64,000 bases of DNA, from NCBI RefSeq assembly GCF_021653975.1, contig NZ_JAJKFK010000006.1:248001-312000 (forward strand), read 5' to 3'. The position numbers and the translations under genes were made by a program. Origin of the DNA: Amycolatopsis sp. GM8. GTDB lineage: Bacteria; Actinomycetota; Actinomycetes; Mycobacteriales; Pseudonocardiaceae. Under the pieces are notes generated by a model. That model was not told the origin of the DNA. It saw only the letters and a list, made by a program, of their open reading frames with translations, and searched no databases. Of the stretch, positions 15,540-24,341 are shown piece after piece (position 1 is the first letter of the stretch; every line of letters starts with the position of its first letter).

Positions 15540-16502
15540 ATGACTGGGCGGCGTGTCGTGGTTGTCGGGTTCGATGGGATCGAGCTCGTCGACGTTGCCT
15601 GCGTGACGACCGGGTTCGACTACGCCAACCGGATGGGCGCCGACCCCGCGTACGAGGTGCTGTTCGCGACGCCGGTCGGGCGGCCGGTGCGGTGCGACTC
15701 GGGGCTCCAGTTGCACGGCCAGTCCCGGCTCGACGGGATCGAGGGCCGGATCGACACCATGGTCATCTCCGGTGGGCTGGGGCACGAGGCCGCGGCGGCG
15801 AACCAGCGCCTGCTCGGCCAGGTCCGCCGGCTGGCCGGGCTGTCCCGGCGGATCGCGTCGGTGTGCACCGGCGCCACCGTGCTCGCCGCCGCGGGGCTGC
15901 TCGACCACCGCCGCGCCACGACGCACTGGTACGAGGCGACGCGGCTCGCCGAGCGCTACCCGCGGGTGCACGTCGACCCCGCGCCGATCTACGTCCGCGA
16001 CGGCCGGATCGCGACCTCGGGCGGGGTCACCGCGTCACTCGACCTGGCGCTCGCGTTCGTCGAGGAGGACCACGGGGCGGAGATCGCCCGCCGGGTCGCC
16101 GTCGGCATGGTCACCTACCTGCAGCGGCCCGGGAACCAGGCGCAGATGAGCCTGTTCACCAGGATCCCGCGGTCCGAGCACGCCGTGGTGCACCGAGTGA
16201 TCGACCACGTGGTGAGCCACCTCGACGGCGATCTCAGCGCCGCCGGGCTGGCCGCGCTGGTGAGTGTCAGCGAACGGCACCTGAGCCGGTTGTTCGTCGA
16301 GCATGTCGGCCGGACACCGTGGCAGCTCGTGCGCGACGCGCGCCTGGAAGCCGCTTCGCAACTGCTCGCCGGGACGCGCGAACCGCTGACCGCGATCGCT
16401 CGCCGGTGCGGTTTCGCCTCGGCCGAGTCGCTGCGGCAGTCGTTCGTCGCGCGGTTCGGCATCCCGCCGTCCCGGTTCCGCGCGGTGCACGCGCGGCGCT
16501 GA
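15540..16502 (+). CDS. GlxA-type regulator (DJ-1/PfpI domain plus AraC HTH)
   Basis: A 320-residue transcription factor. Residues ~5-180 form a DJ-1/PfpI (class I glutamine amidotransferase-like) sensor domain, including MVISGGLG and the elbow IASVCTGATVLAAAGLL with its cysteine. Residues ~215-315 hold the two AraC helix-turn-helices (LAALVSVSERHLSRLFVEHVGRTP and AIARRCGFASAESLRQSFVARFG). The family activates or represses catabolic and stress genes in response to an unknown ligand. GTGAGGG precedes the ATG. The 167 bases upstream hold a CCGGACGTCCGG palindrome near 15475 but no other recognised site. The target is not obvious; the cupin and beta-lactamase remnant nearby are on other transcripts. 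Confidence 0.87.
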   Translation: MTGRRVVVVGFDGIELVDVACVTTGFDYANRMGADPAYEVLFATPVGRPVRCDSGLQLHGQSRLDGIEGRIDTMVISGGLGHEAAAANQRLLGQVRRLAGLSRRIASVCTGATVLAAAGLLDHRRATTHWYEATRLAERYPRVHVDPAPIYVRDGRIATSGGVTASLDLALAFVEEDHGAEIARRVAVGMVTYLQRPGNQAQMSLFTRIPRSEHAVVHRVIDHVVSHLDGDLSAAGLAALVSVSERHLSRLFVEHVGRTPWQLVRDARLEAASQLLAGTREPLTAIARRCGFASAESLRQSFVARFGIPPSRFRAVHARR

Positions 16503-16516
16503 CCCGCCGGGAGCCG

Positions 16517-16915
16517 TCAGAACTCGTCGGCGCCGGAGAGCTGGTGTTCGAGCGCGTCCGCCTGGGCGACGATCGCGGCGAGCGGACGCGCGAACTCCTC
16601 CTGCAGGTCCAGCGCACCCAGCGGCACCGTGTGCTTGATCAGCGCGACGCCGTCCACCACGGCCGCGCCGCCGACGGTCACCGAGCCGGCGAGTTCCAGC
16701 AAGCGGCGCAGGTCGATCTTGTCGGCCCAGCCGACGGCGGAGGAGATCTCCGCCCACGACGTGCCGTCTTCGCCGGGCAGCAGGTGCACGGTGACCTGCT
16801 GCGTGCGGCCGTTCTCGGTCTCGAGCTGGAAGCGCAGCCAGCCGTCCCGGTCTTCCAGCACCTCGTACCGCAGGCGCACGTAGTTGATCACGTCGGTCCA
16901 GAGCCCGTCACCCAT
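16517..16915 (-). CDS. small hypothetical protein, possibly YbjN/CesT-like fold
   Basis: A 132-residue acidic protein of alternating strands and helices: [59 protein letters not shown], then a final amphipathic helix. This order is that of the YbjN / type III secretion chaperone-like fold, common in actinomycetes with unknown role. That assignment is a guess from pattern. ATG 16915 is the only sensible start. It converges with the GlxA-type gene (14 bases between stops). About 250 bases upstream (16916-17163) contain nothing I recognise. Confidence 0.55.
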   Translation of the reverse strand: MGDGLWTDVINYVRLRYEVLEDRDGWLRFQLETENGRTQQVTVHLLPGEDGTSWAEISSAVGWADKIDLRRLLELAGSVTVGGAAVVDGVALIKHTVPLGALDLQEEFARPLAAIVAQADALEHQLSGADEF

Positions 16916-17163
16916 GCGCGCAAGCTTAGCTGGGGGTTGTTCCGGCTTCCCCGCGCTTGTCCGATTCGCCGCCGCGGGTCGAGGGACCCCGGTGACCGGG
17001 CGCCTGCGGGGTTCCGGCGGGCGCGGCCGCCGGCGGTGCTGCCGCCCCCGTCGCGGCAGCCGACACCAGCGAGTCACACCTGGCTTTACGCGTCTCCGCA
17101 GTTCAGTGTTACGGAAAATGCGGGGCAACCACCCGATCGAGCGCACGGCCGGGGTGGGGTCAA

Positions 17164-17510
17164 CTATCTGTACGCCCCGAGGGCGGTCGCCGTCGCCTTG
17201 GCGATGAGATCGTCGCTGGTGGGGGCGTCCTTGGTGGACCGGTCGGACAGGATCACAAGGACGATGGGCGCGTTCCGGCGGCCAGATCACCGCGATGTCG
17301 TCGCGCGTTCCGTAATCGGCGGTGCCGGTCTTGTCCGCGACCGGCCAGTCCGCGGGTACGGCCGCGCGGATCAGCACGCCGGTCCCGGCGTGTTTCGCCG
17401 TGATCGGTGAGTTGGGTACGACGTCGGCCTGGCTGAACATCACCGTCCGCGCCAGTCCGTCGACCGGGCTGCGGCGCGCGCCGCGAACCGGCGGAGGTGG
17501 GTGATGGGCA
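17164..17510 (-). pseudogene. 3' remnant of a class A beta-lactamase, frameshifted
   Basis: Reading the minus strand, one frame gives [20 protein letters not shown] and then [14 protein letters not shown], the KTG-box region of actinomycete class A beta-lactamases. At about 17275 the frame breaks. The continuation in another frame, [20 protein letters not shown] then [14 protein letters not shown], matches the enzyme's end and stops at 17164. Upstream, in a third frame, [20 protein letters not shown] resembles the segment before the KTG box. The SxxK and SDN regions and the signal peptide are absent, so at least two frameshifts and loss of the N-terminal two thirds are indicated. A divergent cupin gene now lies where the 5' part would be. 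Confidence 0.72.
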
Positions 17511-17633
17511 TGGACGCAGTGTCCCGGAAACCGTCCACAATAGACGAAACAGCGGTGGCGGTGACCGAAAAGGACACTGACACTGCCCGCACGGCCACTG
17601 CCGGCGCCGCCGGGGAGCCATTATCGTGCTCGC

Positions 17634-18071
17634 ATGCACAAGACCGTACGAATCGCCCTGAGCGCGGTGGCCGTGGCCGGCGTGACGGTGGTCGCCGTGC
17701 CGGGGACCGCGAGCGCGACCCCCGGGCGCGGCGTCACCGCCGTCACGATCTTCGACAAGACCATCGGCGACACCGAGTACGTGCTGAAGGAGATCACCCT
17801 CGCCCCCGGCGGCAGCACCGGCTGGCACTACCACCCCGGCCCGGTGCACGGCCTGGTCAAGCAGGGCGTGCTGACGCACAACGAGTCCGACTGCGGCGTC
17901 GATGGTCTCTACCACCGCGGCCAGCCCATCAGCGAGGAGAGCGGCCCCGGGTATGTCCACATCGGACGGAACCTGGGCAGCACACCCGTTGTGCTGGAAG
18001 TGTTCTACCAGGACCCCGTCGGCAGCCCGCTGGCCGTTGACGTGCCGAACCCCGGCTGCGACTTCGACTGA
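17634..18071 (+). CDS. secreted cupin-domain protein
   Basis: A 145-residue protein with an N-terminal Sec signal peptide: basic MHKTVR, a hydrophobic core ALSAVAVAGVTVVAV and a likely cut after TASA near residue 28. The mature part is a single small cupin barrel. Cupin motif 1 is in GGSTGWHYHPGPVHGLVKQG with metal-ligand histidines, and motif 2 is around HIGRNLGSTPVVLEVFY. Single-domain secreted cupins of this type are common in actinomycetes and have no firm function. It converges with the nitronate-monooxygenase-like gene, three bases apart, and is divergent from the beta-lactamase remnant. Confidence 0.8.
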   Translation: MHKTVRIALSAVAVAGVTVVAVPGTASATPGRGVTAVTIFDKTIGDTEYVLKEITLAPGGSTGWHYHPGPVHGLVKQGVLTHNESDCGVDGLYHRGQPISEESGPGYVHIGRNLGSTPVVLEVFYQDPVGSPLAVDVPNPGCDFD

Positions 18072-18074
18072 CCG

Positions 18075-19097
18075 TCACAGCTTCGCGGTGAGGCGGCGGA
18101 GGATCGCCGCCGCCGGCTCGGCGGTGGCGTGCCGGTACCCGGTGCCCGCCCACAGGTGCAGCCGGTCGCTGTCGCCGGCCGCGGCCGCCGCCTTGCGCAG
18201 CGGGCTGGTCAGGTGGTGCAGCGCGGGATAGCCCAGCGGCGCGACCTCGTCGTAGCGGTCGGTGAACGCGTTCGCCAGGCCGCGCGCGGGGCGGCCGGTG
18301 AAGGCGTGCGTCAGCACCGTCCGGTCCCGCGCGGGGTCCGCGAGCGCGGTCCGGTGTGTCTCCGACACGCCGCTTTCGTCGGACCGCAGCAGCACGGTGC
18401 CGACCATCGCCGCCGCGGCCCCGGCTTCGAGGACCTCCACGACCGCGTCGGCGGTCGCGATGCCGCCCGCGGCGATCAGCGGAAGATCCGTCACCCGGGC
18501 GATTTCGCGGACCAGGCCGGCGAGCGGGACATCCGCCGGCAGCCGGTCCGGGGTGAGGGTGGCGGAGTGCCCGCCTGCCGCGATCCCCTGCACACAAAGG
18601 AAATCCACGCCCGCGTCAGTGGCTTGGCGTGCCTCGGCGGCGGAGGTGACGCTCTGCCCGGTCAGCGTGCCCGCGGCCCGCAGCGCCTTGAGGACCGCCG
18701 CGTCCGGGATGCCGAACGTGAACGTCGCCGCCGGGACCGGGTCGGCGAGCAGCAGGTCGATCTTGTCGCGCCAGTGGTCGTCGTCCTCGGTGCGCGCGAT
18801 CCCGCCGAGGTCGATGCCGTAGTCGTCGGCTTCGCCCTGCAGCTCACGCGCGTACCGGTGGTAGCTCGCGTCGTCGATCGGGACCGGGTTCGGCGCGAAC
18901 AGGTTGACCCCGAAGGGCGCCCGCACCTCGGCGAGCCGCCGCCCGAACGCCTCGGCGGTCTGGTACCCGGCGGGCACCAGACCGATACCCCCGGCCGCCG
19001 CGGCCGCGGCGACGAGCCGGGGCGTCGTCGGGCCCCCGGCCATCGGCGCCGCCACCACGGGCACCGACAGGCCGAGACCCGCGAACATGCTGTGCAC
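18075..19097 (-). CDS. nitronate monooxygenase / 2-nitropropane dioxygenase-like flavoprotein
   Basis: A 340-residue TIM-barrel flavoprotein. Recognisable parts are VPVVAAPMAGGPTTPRL at the N-terminus, FGVNLFAP, GVDFLCVQGIAAGGHSAT (the glycine-rich segment with the catalytic-type histidine) and LPLIAAGGIATADAVVEVLE with GAAAAMVGTVLL for phosphate binding. Family members oxidise alkyl nitronates; others are enoyl reductases. It is the last gene of the minus-strand operon 24091 to 18075, 15 bases after the Gfo/Idh/MocA gene, so a redox role in tailoring the P450 product is possible. GTG 19097 is chosen for its GGAGGAGGG upstream; ATG 19088 is an alternative. Confidence 0.82.
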   Translation of the reverse strand: MHSMFAGLGLSVPVVAAPMAGGPTTPRLVAAAAAAGGIGLVPAGYQTAEAFGRRLAEVRAPFGVNLFAPNPVPIDDASYHRYARELQGEADDYGIDLGGIARTEDDDHWRDKIDLLLADPVPAATFTFGIPDAAVLKALRAAGTLTGQSVTSAAEARQATDAGVDFLCVQGIAAGGHSATLTPDRLPADVPLAGLVREIARVTDLPLIAAGGIATADAVVEVLEAGAAAAMVGTVLLRSDESGVSETHRTALADPARDRTVLTHAFTGRPARGLANAFTDRYDEVAPLGYPALHHLTSPLRKAAAAAGDSDRLHLWAGTGYRHATAEPAAAILRRLTAKL

Positions 19098-19112
19098 CAG
19101 ACCCTCCTCCGC

Positions 19113-20000
19113 TCAGGAGTCGCTCAGCGCGCCTTCGAGCAGTTCCTGCAGGAACAGCCCGCGCCGGGCGTCGAGGGGATGCGGGCGGCGTTCGCGGACG
19201 GCCTCGGCGAACTCGCGCATGATCGTCTGCTGCACGTCGGCGAAGTCGTTGAGCGCGTAGCCGGGTGAGTCGACCAGCGACATCGGGCCCGCCTCGGTGA
19301 TCACGAGGCAGTCCAGCACCTGGGCCGGCACGGGCGTGGTGATCGACAGCGCGGCCTGGCTCAGCACCTCGTTCTCGTGCCGCACGGTGAGCGCCACCCA
19401 CTTGGTCGGGTCACCGACCGCGCGGACCCTGGTGATCGGCCCGACCGCCGCGTCGAGCAGGTCGAGCACATGCGGGCCGAGGTCGAGCAGCGCGCCGCGC
19501 TCGACCCGCCATGGCGTCGCGAACATCGACCCGGGCCGCGAGCCGCCACCGAGATATTCACCGATCGCCCCGACCGGGCCGGCGGCGCGCGTCGCGCTGA
19601 TGAACGCGCGCACCGATTCGCGGTAGCGGTTGGTCAGCACGACCTGGCTGATCACCCCGGCGTCAGCCACCGCGTCCGCGACCCCGCGGGCTTCGGCGAG
19701 GGTGAACCCGAGCGGCTTCTCCAGCAGCAGATGCCGCCCGGCCGCGGCGGCCAGCGGCGCGTACCGGGCCTGGATGTCCGGCGGCACCGCGAACGCGACG
19801 GCTTCGCAGTGGTCGAGCAGTTCTTCGAAGCTGGCGGCGGCCTTCGCCTGGTACTTCGAGGCGAGCTCTTCGGCCGCTTCCGGCCGTCGCGCCCACACCG
19901 CGGCCAGTCGGGTGCCGGGCCCGTTGTGGATCATCGGGGCGTGGAACACCCCGGCCCACGGCCCGGCACCGACGAGGCCGATCGTCAGAGGTTCGGTCAT
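19113..20000 (-). CDS. Gfo/Idh/MocA-family NAD(P)-dependent oxidoreductase
   Basis: A 295-residue oxidoreductase. The N-terminal Rossmann fold starts TIGLVGAGPWAGVFHAPMI and reaches about residue 120, including the family EKP motif in LLLEKPLGFTLAEA. The C-terminal half is the alpha/beta substrate domain, with GGGSRPGSMFATPWRVERGA and LLDLGPHVLDLLDAAVG (the DxGxH-like catalytic block). Family members reduce or oxidise sugars and cyclic ketones. The gene lies 21 bases downstream of the thioesterase-P450 fusion and 15 bases upstream of the flavoprotein, in one operon with three P450s. It may act on an oxidised lipid intermediate or an attached sugar; neither can be decided. Confidence 0.85.
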   Translation of the reverse strand: MTEPLTIGLVGAGPWAGVFHAPMIHNGPGTRLAAVWARRPEAAEELASKYQAKAAASFEELLDHCEAVAFAVPPDIQARYAPLAAAAGRHLLLEKPLGFTLAEARGVADAVADAGVISQVVLTNRYRESVRAFISATRAAGPVGAIGEYLGGGSRPGSMFATPWRVERGALLDLGPHVLDLLDAAVGPITRVRAVGDPTKWVALTVRHENEVLSQAALSITTPVPAQVLDCLVITEAGPMSLVDSPGYALNDFADVQQTIMREFAEAVRERRPHPLDARRGLFLQELLEGALSDS

Positions 20001-20021
20001 GCCTGCACGGTAGCCCCGGGA

Positions 20022-21701
20022 CTAGGAGAAGCGCACCGGGAAGCGGTCGATGCCACGCAGCACGAGGTTGCGCCGGTACGGCAGCTCATCGGTCGTCATC
20101 GTCATGGTGAGCCCGCGGCTGATCAGCTCGTGCAGCACGACCTCCATCTCCAGCCGTGCCAGCGGCGCGCCGAGGCAGTAGTGGATGCCGAGGCTGAAGG
20201 TGAGGTGGCGCTTGACCGGCGCCGAGCCGGCGTAGCGGGTGATGTCGAACGTCTCGGGGTTCTCGAACGCCTCCGGGTCGCGGTTGGCCGAGCCGAACAG
20301 CAGCACGACCCCGTCGCCCGCGGCGAACTCGTGTCCCGCCAGCGTCGTCGGCGTGTGCGCGAGCCGGGTGGTCATGTGCACCGGCGAGTCGTAGCGCAGC
20401 ATCTCCTCGACGGCGGGCCCGGCCAGCTCCGGCTTGGCGCGCAGCAGCTCGTACTGGCCGGGATTCCGGATCAGCGCGAGGATCCCGTTCGCGACCAGGT
20501 TCACGCTCGTCTCGTGCCCGGCCACCAGCAGCGTGACGCAGGTCGCGAGCATCTCGTCCTCGGTGAGCACGTCGCCCTGTTCCTCGACCGCGGCGAGCCC
20601 GCTGATCAGGTCGTCCTGCGGGTCCGCGCGCCGCTGCCGGATCAGGCTGCGGAAGTAGTCCACGAACTCGCGCGCGGCCTGCGTGCGGGCTTCGCGTTCT
20701 TCCTGTAGCAGCAAGGGATCCGGGTCGAACCCGCGGGCCAGCGCACGCGACCAGCGCTGCAGGTTGGGGTGGTCTTCGGCGGGTGCGCCGAGCAGCTCGG
20801 CGATGATCGTCAGCGGCAGCGGGTAGGCCAGCGAGGTGATCACGTCGGCTTCCCCGGTGGTCACCATCGCGTCGAAGAGCTCCTTGACGAGCGCCTCGAT
20901 CCGCGGCCGCAGCGCGGAAATCGTCTTGGGCGTGAACGCCTTGCTGACCAGGCCGCGCAGCCGGGTGTGGTCCGGCGGGTCCATCCACAGGAACGACGTC
21001 GGCAGGTCGACGTGCTCGACACCGGGGTGGAACAGCTCGGCCTCGTGCGCGTGGCTCCAGTTGTTGTCCTGCAGCACCGCCGCGCAGTCCTCGTAGCGGG
21101 TCACCAGGTGCACGCCGAGCGGGGTGGCGATGACCGGCTTCGTCTCGCGGGCCGCGGCGTAGCGCGGATACGGGTTCGGCCAGTGCTTCGGGTCGAGCGC
21201 GTCCAGCGCGGCACCCGGGTTCGCCGGCGCCGGAGCGTCCTCAGTGGACGGTCCGTTCGGCGGGAACACCATGCACGTCGTGGTGCCGTGCGCGATGAGC
21301 TTGCCGCGCGGGTCGGTGACCCGGCCTTCCGCGGTCGCGGTCCGCTTGCCCACGTGCACGACCTTCGCTTCGCACGTGAGCTGGTCACCGTCGAGCGCGA
21401 CCGGGCGGATGAAGTTGACCTTCAGCTCCAGCGTCGTGTACAGCGCCCCCTCGGGGATCGCGGTGAAGACCGAGCTGCCCATCGCGGTGTCGAGCAGCGT
21501 GGCGATCACGCCACCGTGCACTGTGTACAGTGCGTTGGCCGTCGCCGGCGAGGGCTTGAGCGTCCACACGGTCCGGCCCTCTTCGAGGGTTTCCAGCAGC
21601 ACGCCCAGCGAGTGGCCGACGCCGATGCCGGACTCGACCCCGTATTCCACCAAGGACTTCAGCTCGCGCAGCCGGCGCTGCAGTGGTGTCTCGGTCATCA
21701 T
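20022..21701 (-). CDS. hotdog thioesterase fused to cytochrome P450
   Basis: A 559-residue fusion. Residues ~20-150 are a PaaI-type hotdog thioesterase ([20 protein letters not shown] with the HGG and acidic residue, then [11 protein letters not shown]). A Pro/Ala linker follows, and residues ~165-559 are a complete bacterial P450. The P450 has I-helix [13 protein letters not shown], the ERR-type EEMLRYDSP and heme loop [17 protein letters not shown] with ligand Cys ~509. Linking the two suggests the P450 works on an acyl-ACP or acyl-CoA substrate that is then hydrolysed, or that the hotdog part only binds it. Two adjacent ATGs (21701, 21698) are possible starts. The frame is continuous with no stop between domains. 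It lies six bases after the P450 gene at 21708-22895. Confidence 0.9.
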   Translation of the reverse strand: MMTETPLQRRLRELKSLVEYGVESGIGVGHSLGVLLETLEEGRTVWTLKPSPATANALYTVHGGVIATLLDTAMGSSVFTAIPEGALYTTLELKVNFIRPVALDGDQLTCEAKVVHVGKRTATAEGRVTDPRGKLIAHGTTTCMVFPPNGPSTEDAPAPANPGAALDALDPKHWPNPYPRYAAARETKPVIATPLGVHLVTRYEDCAAVLQDNNWSHAHEAELFHPGVEHVDLPTSFLWMDPPDHTRLRGLVSKAFTPKTISALRPRIEALVKELFDAMVTTGEADVITSLAYPLPLTIIAELLGAPAEDHPNLQRWSRALARGFDPDPLLLQEEREARTQAAREFVDYFRSLIRQRRADPQDDLISGLAAVEEQGDVLTEDEMLATCVTLLVAGHETSVNLVANGILALIRNPGQYELLRAKPELAGPAVEEMLRYDSPVHMTTRLAHTPTTLAGHEFAAGDGVVLLFGSANRDPEAFENPETFDITRYAGSAPVKRHLTFSLGIHYCLGAPLARLEMEVVLHELISRGLTMTMTTDELPYRRNLVLRGIDRFPVRFS

Positions 21702-21707
21702 TCCCTC

Positions 21708-22895
21708 TCAGCGCAGGCGGACGGGCAGCGCCCGCATCCGCCGGATGGAGACATTGGGCAGATACGTCAGGTCCTCGGTGACCAGCTCGATGCCGGGCGC
21801 GCGCCGCACGAGCGCGTCCATCGCGATCTCCACCTCGAGCCGCGCCAGTGCGGCACCGAGGCAGAAGTGGATTCCCTTGGCGAAGCTCAGATGTGCGGGC
21901 GCGGGGCGGGTGTAGCGGGTGAGATCGAGGCGGTCGGGATCCTCGAAGGCTTCGGGGTCGCGGTTGGCGGATGCCAGCAGCAGCACGATTCCGTCGCCGT
22001 TGCCGAACGCGTGCCCGGCGAGTTTCAGCGGCCCCTGCGCGACGCGCGCCGCGATCTGCACCGACGGCTCGTACCGCGCCAGCTCCTCGATCGCGTGCGG
22101 CGCCAGGTCCGGCGTCTCCCGCCACAGCGCGAGCTGGCCCGGATTCCTCAGCAGGGCAAGGGTTCCGTTGGCGATCAGGCTCACCGTGGTCTCGAACCCG
22201 CCCGACAGCAGCAAAGCGAACGTGTTGAGCAGTTCGGACTCGGTGAGCACGTCTCCCTGCTCCTCGACCGCCGCCAGCGCGCTCACCAGGTCATCGGCCG
22301 GTTCGGCACGCCGTTTCGCCAGCAGGTCACGGAAATATGCCTTGCCGTCCTGCATCGCGTGCGCGCGAGCGTCCCGTTCGGACGGTGACAGCAGCGGGCC
22401 CGGGTCGAGCCCGCGGGCCAGCGCGCTCGACCAGCCGCCGAACAGCGGCCGGTCCCGCGCGGGCACGCCGAGCATGGCGCAGATGACGCGCAGCGGCAGC
22501 GGGTAGGCGAACGACTCGACCAGATCCGCCTCGTCGGCGGCCAGCAGCTCGGTGAGCAACTCGTCCACAGTGGACTCGATGAGCGGGCGCAGCCCGGCGA
22601 TCATCCTCGGCGTGAAAGCCTTGCTGACCAGTCCGCGCAGCCGGGTGTGGTCCGGCGGGTCGAGGAACAGGAACGGCAGGTGCTCGTGCGAGAGCTCGGG
22701 CGCGAACGGGTTGAAGCCGTTCGCGTCGGCACGGCCCCATTTCGTTTCGCTGAGCGCGGCGGCACAGTCCTCGTAGCGGGTCACCAGGGAAACGCCGCCG
22801 GGCAACTGGTACAGCGGGGTGGCTTCGCGGAGCGCGCGGTACTGCGGGTACGGATCCGCGCGGTACTCCAGGTCGAAGCCTGCGAACGCGGTCAT
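21708..22895 (-). CDS. cytochrome P450 (second of the operon)
   Basis: A 395-residue class I bacterial P450. The I-helix is LLLSGGFETTVSLIANG, with the acid-Thr pair present. The K-helix region is EELARYEPSVQ and the heme loop is FAKGIHFCLGAALARLE. The start ATG 22895 overlaps the stop of the upstream P450 by four bases, which fixes it. The protein is close in pattern to the P450 half of the fusion at 20022-21701 (shared [13 protein letters not shown] and [11 protein letters not shown] blocks), so the two probably arose by duplication. It likely hydroxylates or epoxidises a fatty chain together with its neighbours; the substrate is unknown. No ferredoxin gene is visible in the window, so electrons must come from elsewhere. 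Confidence 0.9.
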   Translation of the reverse strand: MTAFAGFDLEYRADPYPQYRALREATPLYQLPGGVSLVTRYEDCAAALSETKWGRADANGFNPFAPELSHEHLPFLFLDPPDHTRLRGLVSKAFTPRMIAGLRPLIESTVDELLTELLAADEADLVESFAYPLPLRVICAMLGVPARDRPLFGGWSSALARGLDPGPLLSPSERDARAHAMQDGKAYFRDLLAKRRAEPADDLVSALAAVEEQGDVLTESELLNTFALLLSGGFETTVSLIANGTLALLRNPGQLALWRETPDLAPHAIEELARYEPSVQIAARVAQGPLKLAGHAFGNGDGIVLLLASANRDPEAFEDPDRLDLTRYTRPAPAHLSFAKGIHFCLGAALARLEVEIAMDALVRRAPGIELVTEDLTYLPNVSIRRMRALPVRLR

Positions 22896-24091
22896 TTCCG
22901 CAGCCGAACCGGCAGGGTGTCGAGACCGTGGATCGCGACCGTGTCCCGCCAGACGGGTTCGCCGGCCAGCGCGAGATCCGGCGCGCGCCGCAGCAGCGCG
23001 TCGATCGCGAGCTGCACTTCGAGTTTCCCGAGATGCGAGCCGAGGCAGTAGTGCACGCCGCCGCCGAACGACAGCGGCCGCGGCGGCGGTGCCTGCCCGG
23101 CGAAGCGGGCGATGTCGAGCCGGTCCGGATCCTCGTATGCCTCGGGATCGCGGTTCGCGGCGGCCATCACGACCACCACGCCTTCCCCGCGCGGCAGGGT
23201 CCGGCCGTCGAGTTCCTTGTCCGCCAAGGCAACGCGGTGGGTGAACTGGATGGGCGGCTCGTAGCGCAGCAGCTCGTCGGCGCCGGACGACGCGAGTTCG
23301 GGCTGCGAGCGCCACAGCTCGATCTGGTCGGGATTGCGCAGCAGCGCCACGGTGCCCTTGCCGATCAGGTCGGTGGCCGTCTCGTAGCCGCCGATCAGCA
23401 GGCCGACGGAAAGGCCACGTAACTCGATGTCGCTGGCGGTGCCGGCTTCGAGCGCCGCGGCCATGTCGCTGAACATGTCCTGCCGCGGGTACCTGCGCCG
23501 GTGATCGATCTGTGCGCCGAAGTACGCCTCGAACTCGGCCTTGGCGACATCGCGGCGGGCGAGTTGTTCCGGTGTCTGCAGGATGTCCGGGTCGGTGCCG
23601 TGGACCAGCGCCATCGACCAGTCCATCACCTGGCGGTAGTCCTCGCGCGGGATGCCGAGCAGCTCGGCGATGATCGTGAACGGCATCGGCCGGGCGAAGG
23701 ACTCCATCAGGTCCACTTCACCGGCCGCGATCGCCTTGTCCAGCAACTCGGTCACCAGGCGCTCGACCCGCGGCCGCAGCCCCGTGGTGTGGCGCGGGGT
23801 GAACGGCCGGTTGACCAGCCCGCGCACCCGGGTGTGCTGCGGCGGGTCCATCCGCACGATGCCGCCCGGCACATCGTCGGGGGCGACCCCGGGCCGCAGC
23901 GGGTTGATGCCGTCGTCGTAGCCGTGCCCCCACTCGGGATCCGACAACACGGCGGAAACCTCGGCATACCGGGTCGCGATGTGCACGCGCGGTTTGAGCG
24001 GGAACAACGCGGTGTGCTCGCGCAGGGCGGCGTAGCGAGGATACGGATTGGACCGGTGAGCGGGGTGGAAGGCGTCGAACACGACCGACAC
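22892..24091 (-). CDS. cytochrome P450 (first of the operon)
   Basis: A 399-residue P450 at the head of the minus-strand operon. I-helix: LLIGGYETATDLIGKG, where alanine replaces the second threonine of the usual E-T-T, which may alter oxygen activation. K-helix region: DELLRYEPPIQ. Heme loop: FGGGVHYCLGSHLGKLE. The GTG start at 24091 has GGAGAGG upstream. The promoter region 24092-24341 carries three CCAAGCNGACC elements, so expression of this P450, the next two and the two oxidoreductases is probably set by one regulator. It is the least similar of the three P450s in the operon. Confidence 0.9.
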   Translation of the reverse strand: MSVVFDAFHPAHRSNPYPRYAALREHTALFPLKPRVHIATRYAEVSAVLSDPEWGHGYDDGINPLRPGVAPDDVPGGIVRMDPPQHTRVRGLVNRPFTPRHTTGLRPRVERLVTELLDKAIAAGEVDLMESFARPMPFTIIAELLGIPREDYRQVMDWSMALVHGTDPDILQTPEQLARRDVAKAEFEAYFGAQIDHRRRYPRQDMFSDMAAALEAGTASDIELRGLSVGLLIGGYETATDLIGKGTVALLRNPDQIELWRSQPELASSGADELLRYEPPIQFTHRVALADKELDGRTLPRGEGVVVVMAAANRDPEAYEDPDRLDIARFAGQAPPPRPLSFGGGVHYCLGSHLGKLEVQLAIDALLRRAPDLALAGEPVWRDTVAIHGLDTLPVRLRK

Positions 24092-24114
24092 GGCGAAGAT
24101 CCTCTCCTCGGCCC

Positions 24115-24207
24115 GTTACCAAGCCGACCTGAAAGTAGGCCAAGCAGACCAACTGGCAGCCGGCCTACGTTTCGCCGATCGCCGTGACTGCCGGTCGGCT
24201 TGGTAAC
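24115..24207. promoter_or_regulatory. three CCAAGCNGACC elements with nested inverted repeats
   Basis: GTTACCAAGCCGACC (24115-24129) is repeated exactly inverted at 24193-24207. A third copy of the core, CCAAGCAGACC, lies at 24140-24150 in the same direction and 21 bases (two helical turns) from the first. A second inverted pair GTAGGCC 24135-24141 / GGCCTAC 24162-24168 is nested inside. The array lies between the P450 operon (start 24091) and the divergent methyltransferase (start 24342) and is probably a shared operator cluster. Confidence 0.65.
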
Positions 24208-24341
24208 CAGCGGCGCAGTACCTGTCTCCTTCCTAGCGATAAGATCGCTTGCACCGCACGGATTATCGGAGCGTCGAATCCCGCCATAGGAACGGGCGGC
24301 GCGTCATTGCCCGCGCGGCGCGGGCGGGATACCGAGGACGC

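Noticed and set aside
18075..19097. A second PfaD-type enoyl reductase
   Set aside because: It is about 185 residues shorter than PfaD and lacks the ADSGGHTD and IWCGPAMG blocks; the simpler nitronate-monooxygenase-like family fits better.
22896..23315. Long N-terminal extension of the P450 at 21708
   Set aside because: The extension is an out-of-frame reading of the upstream P450; ATG 22895 with its ATGA overlap is the natural start.
24115..24207. Insertion-sequence terminal repeats
   Set aside because: The 15-bp inverted repeats enclose only 63 bases with no transposase, and a third copy of the core lies inside, so an operator array is more likely.
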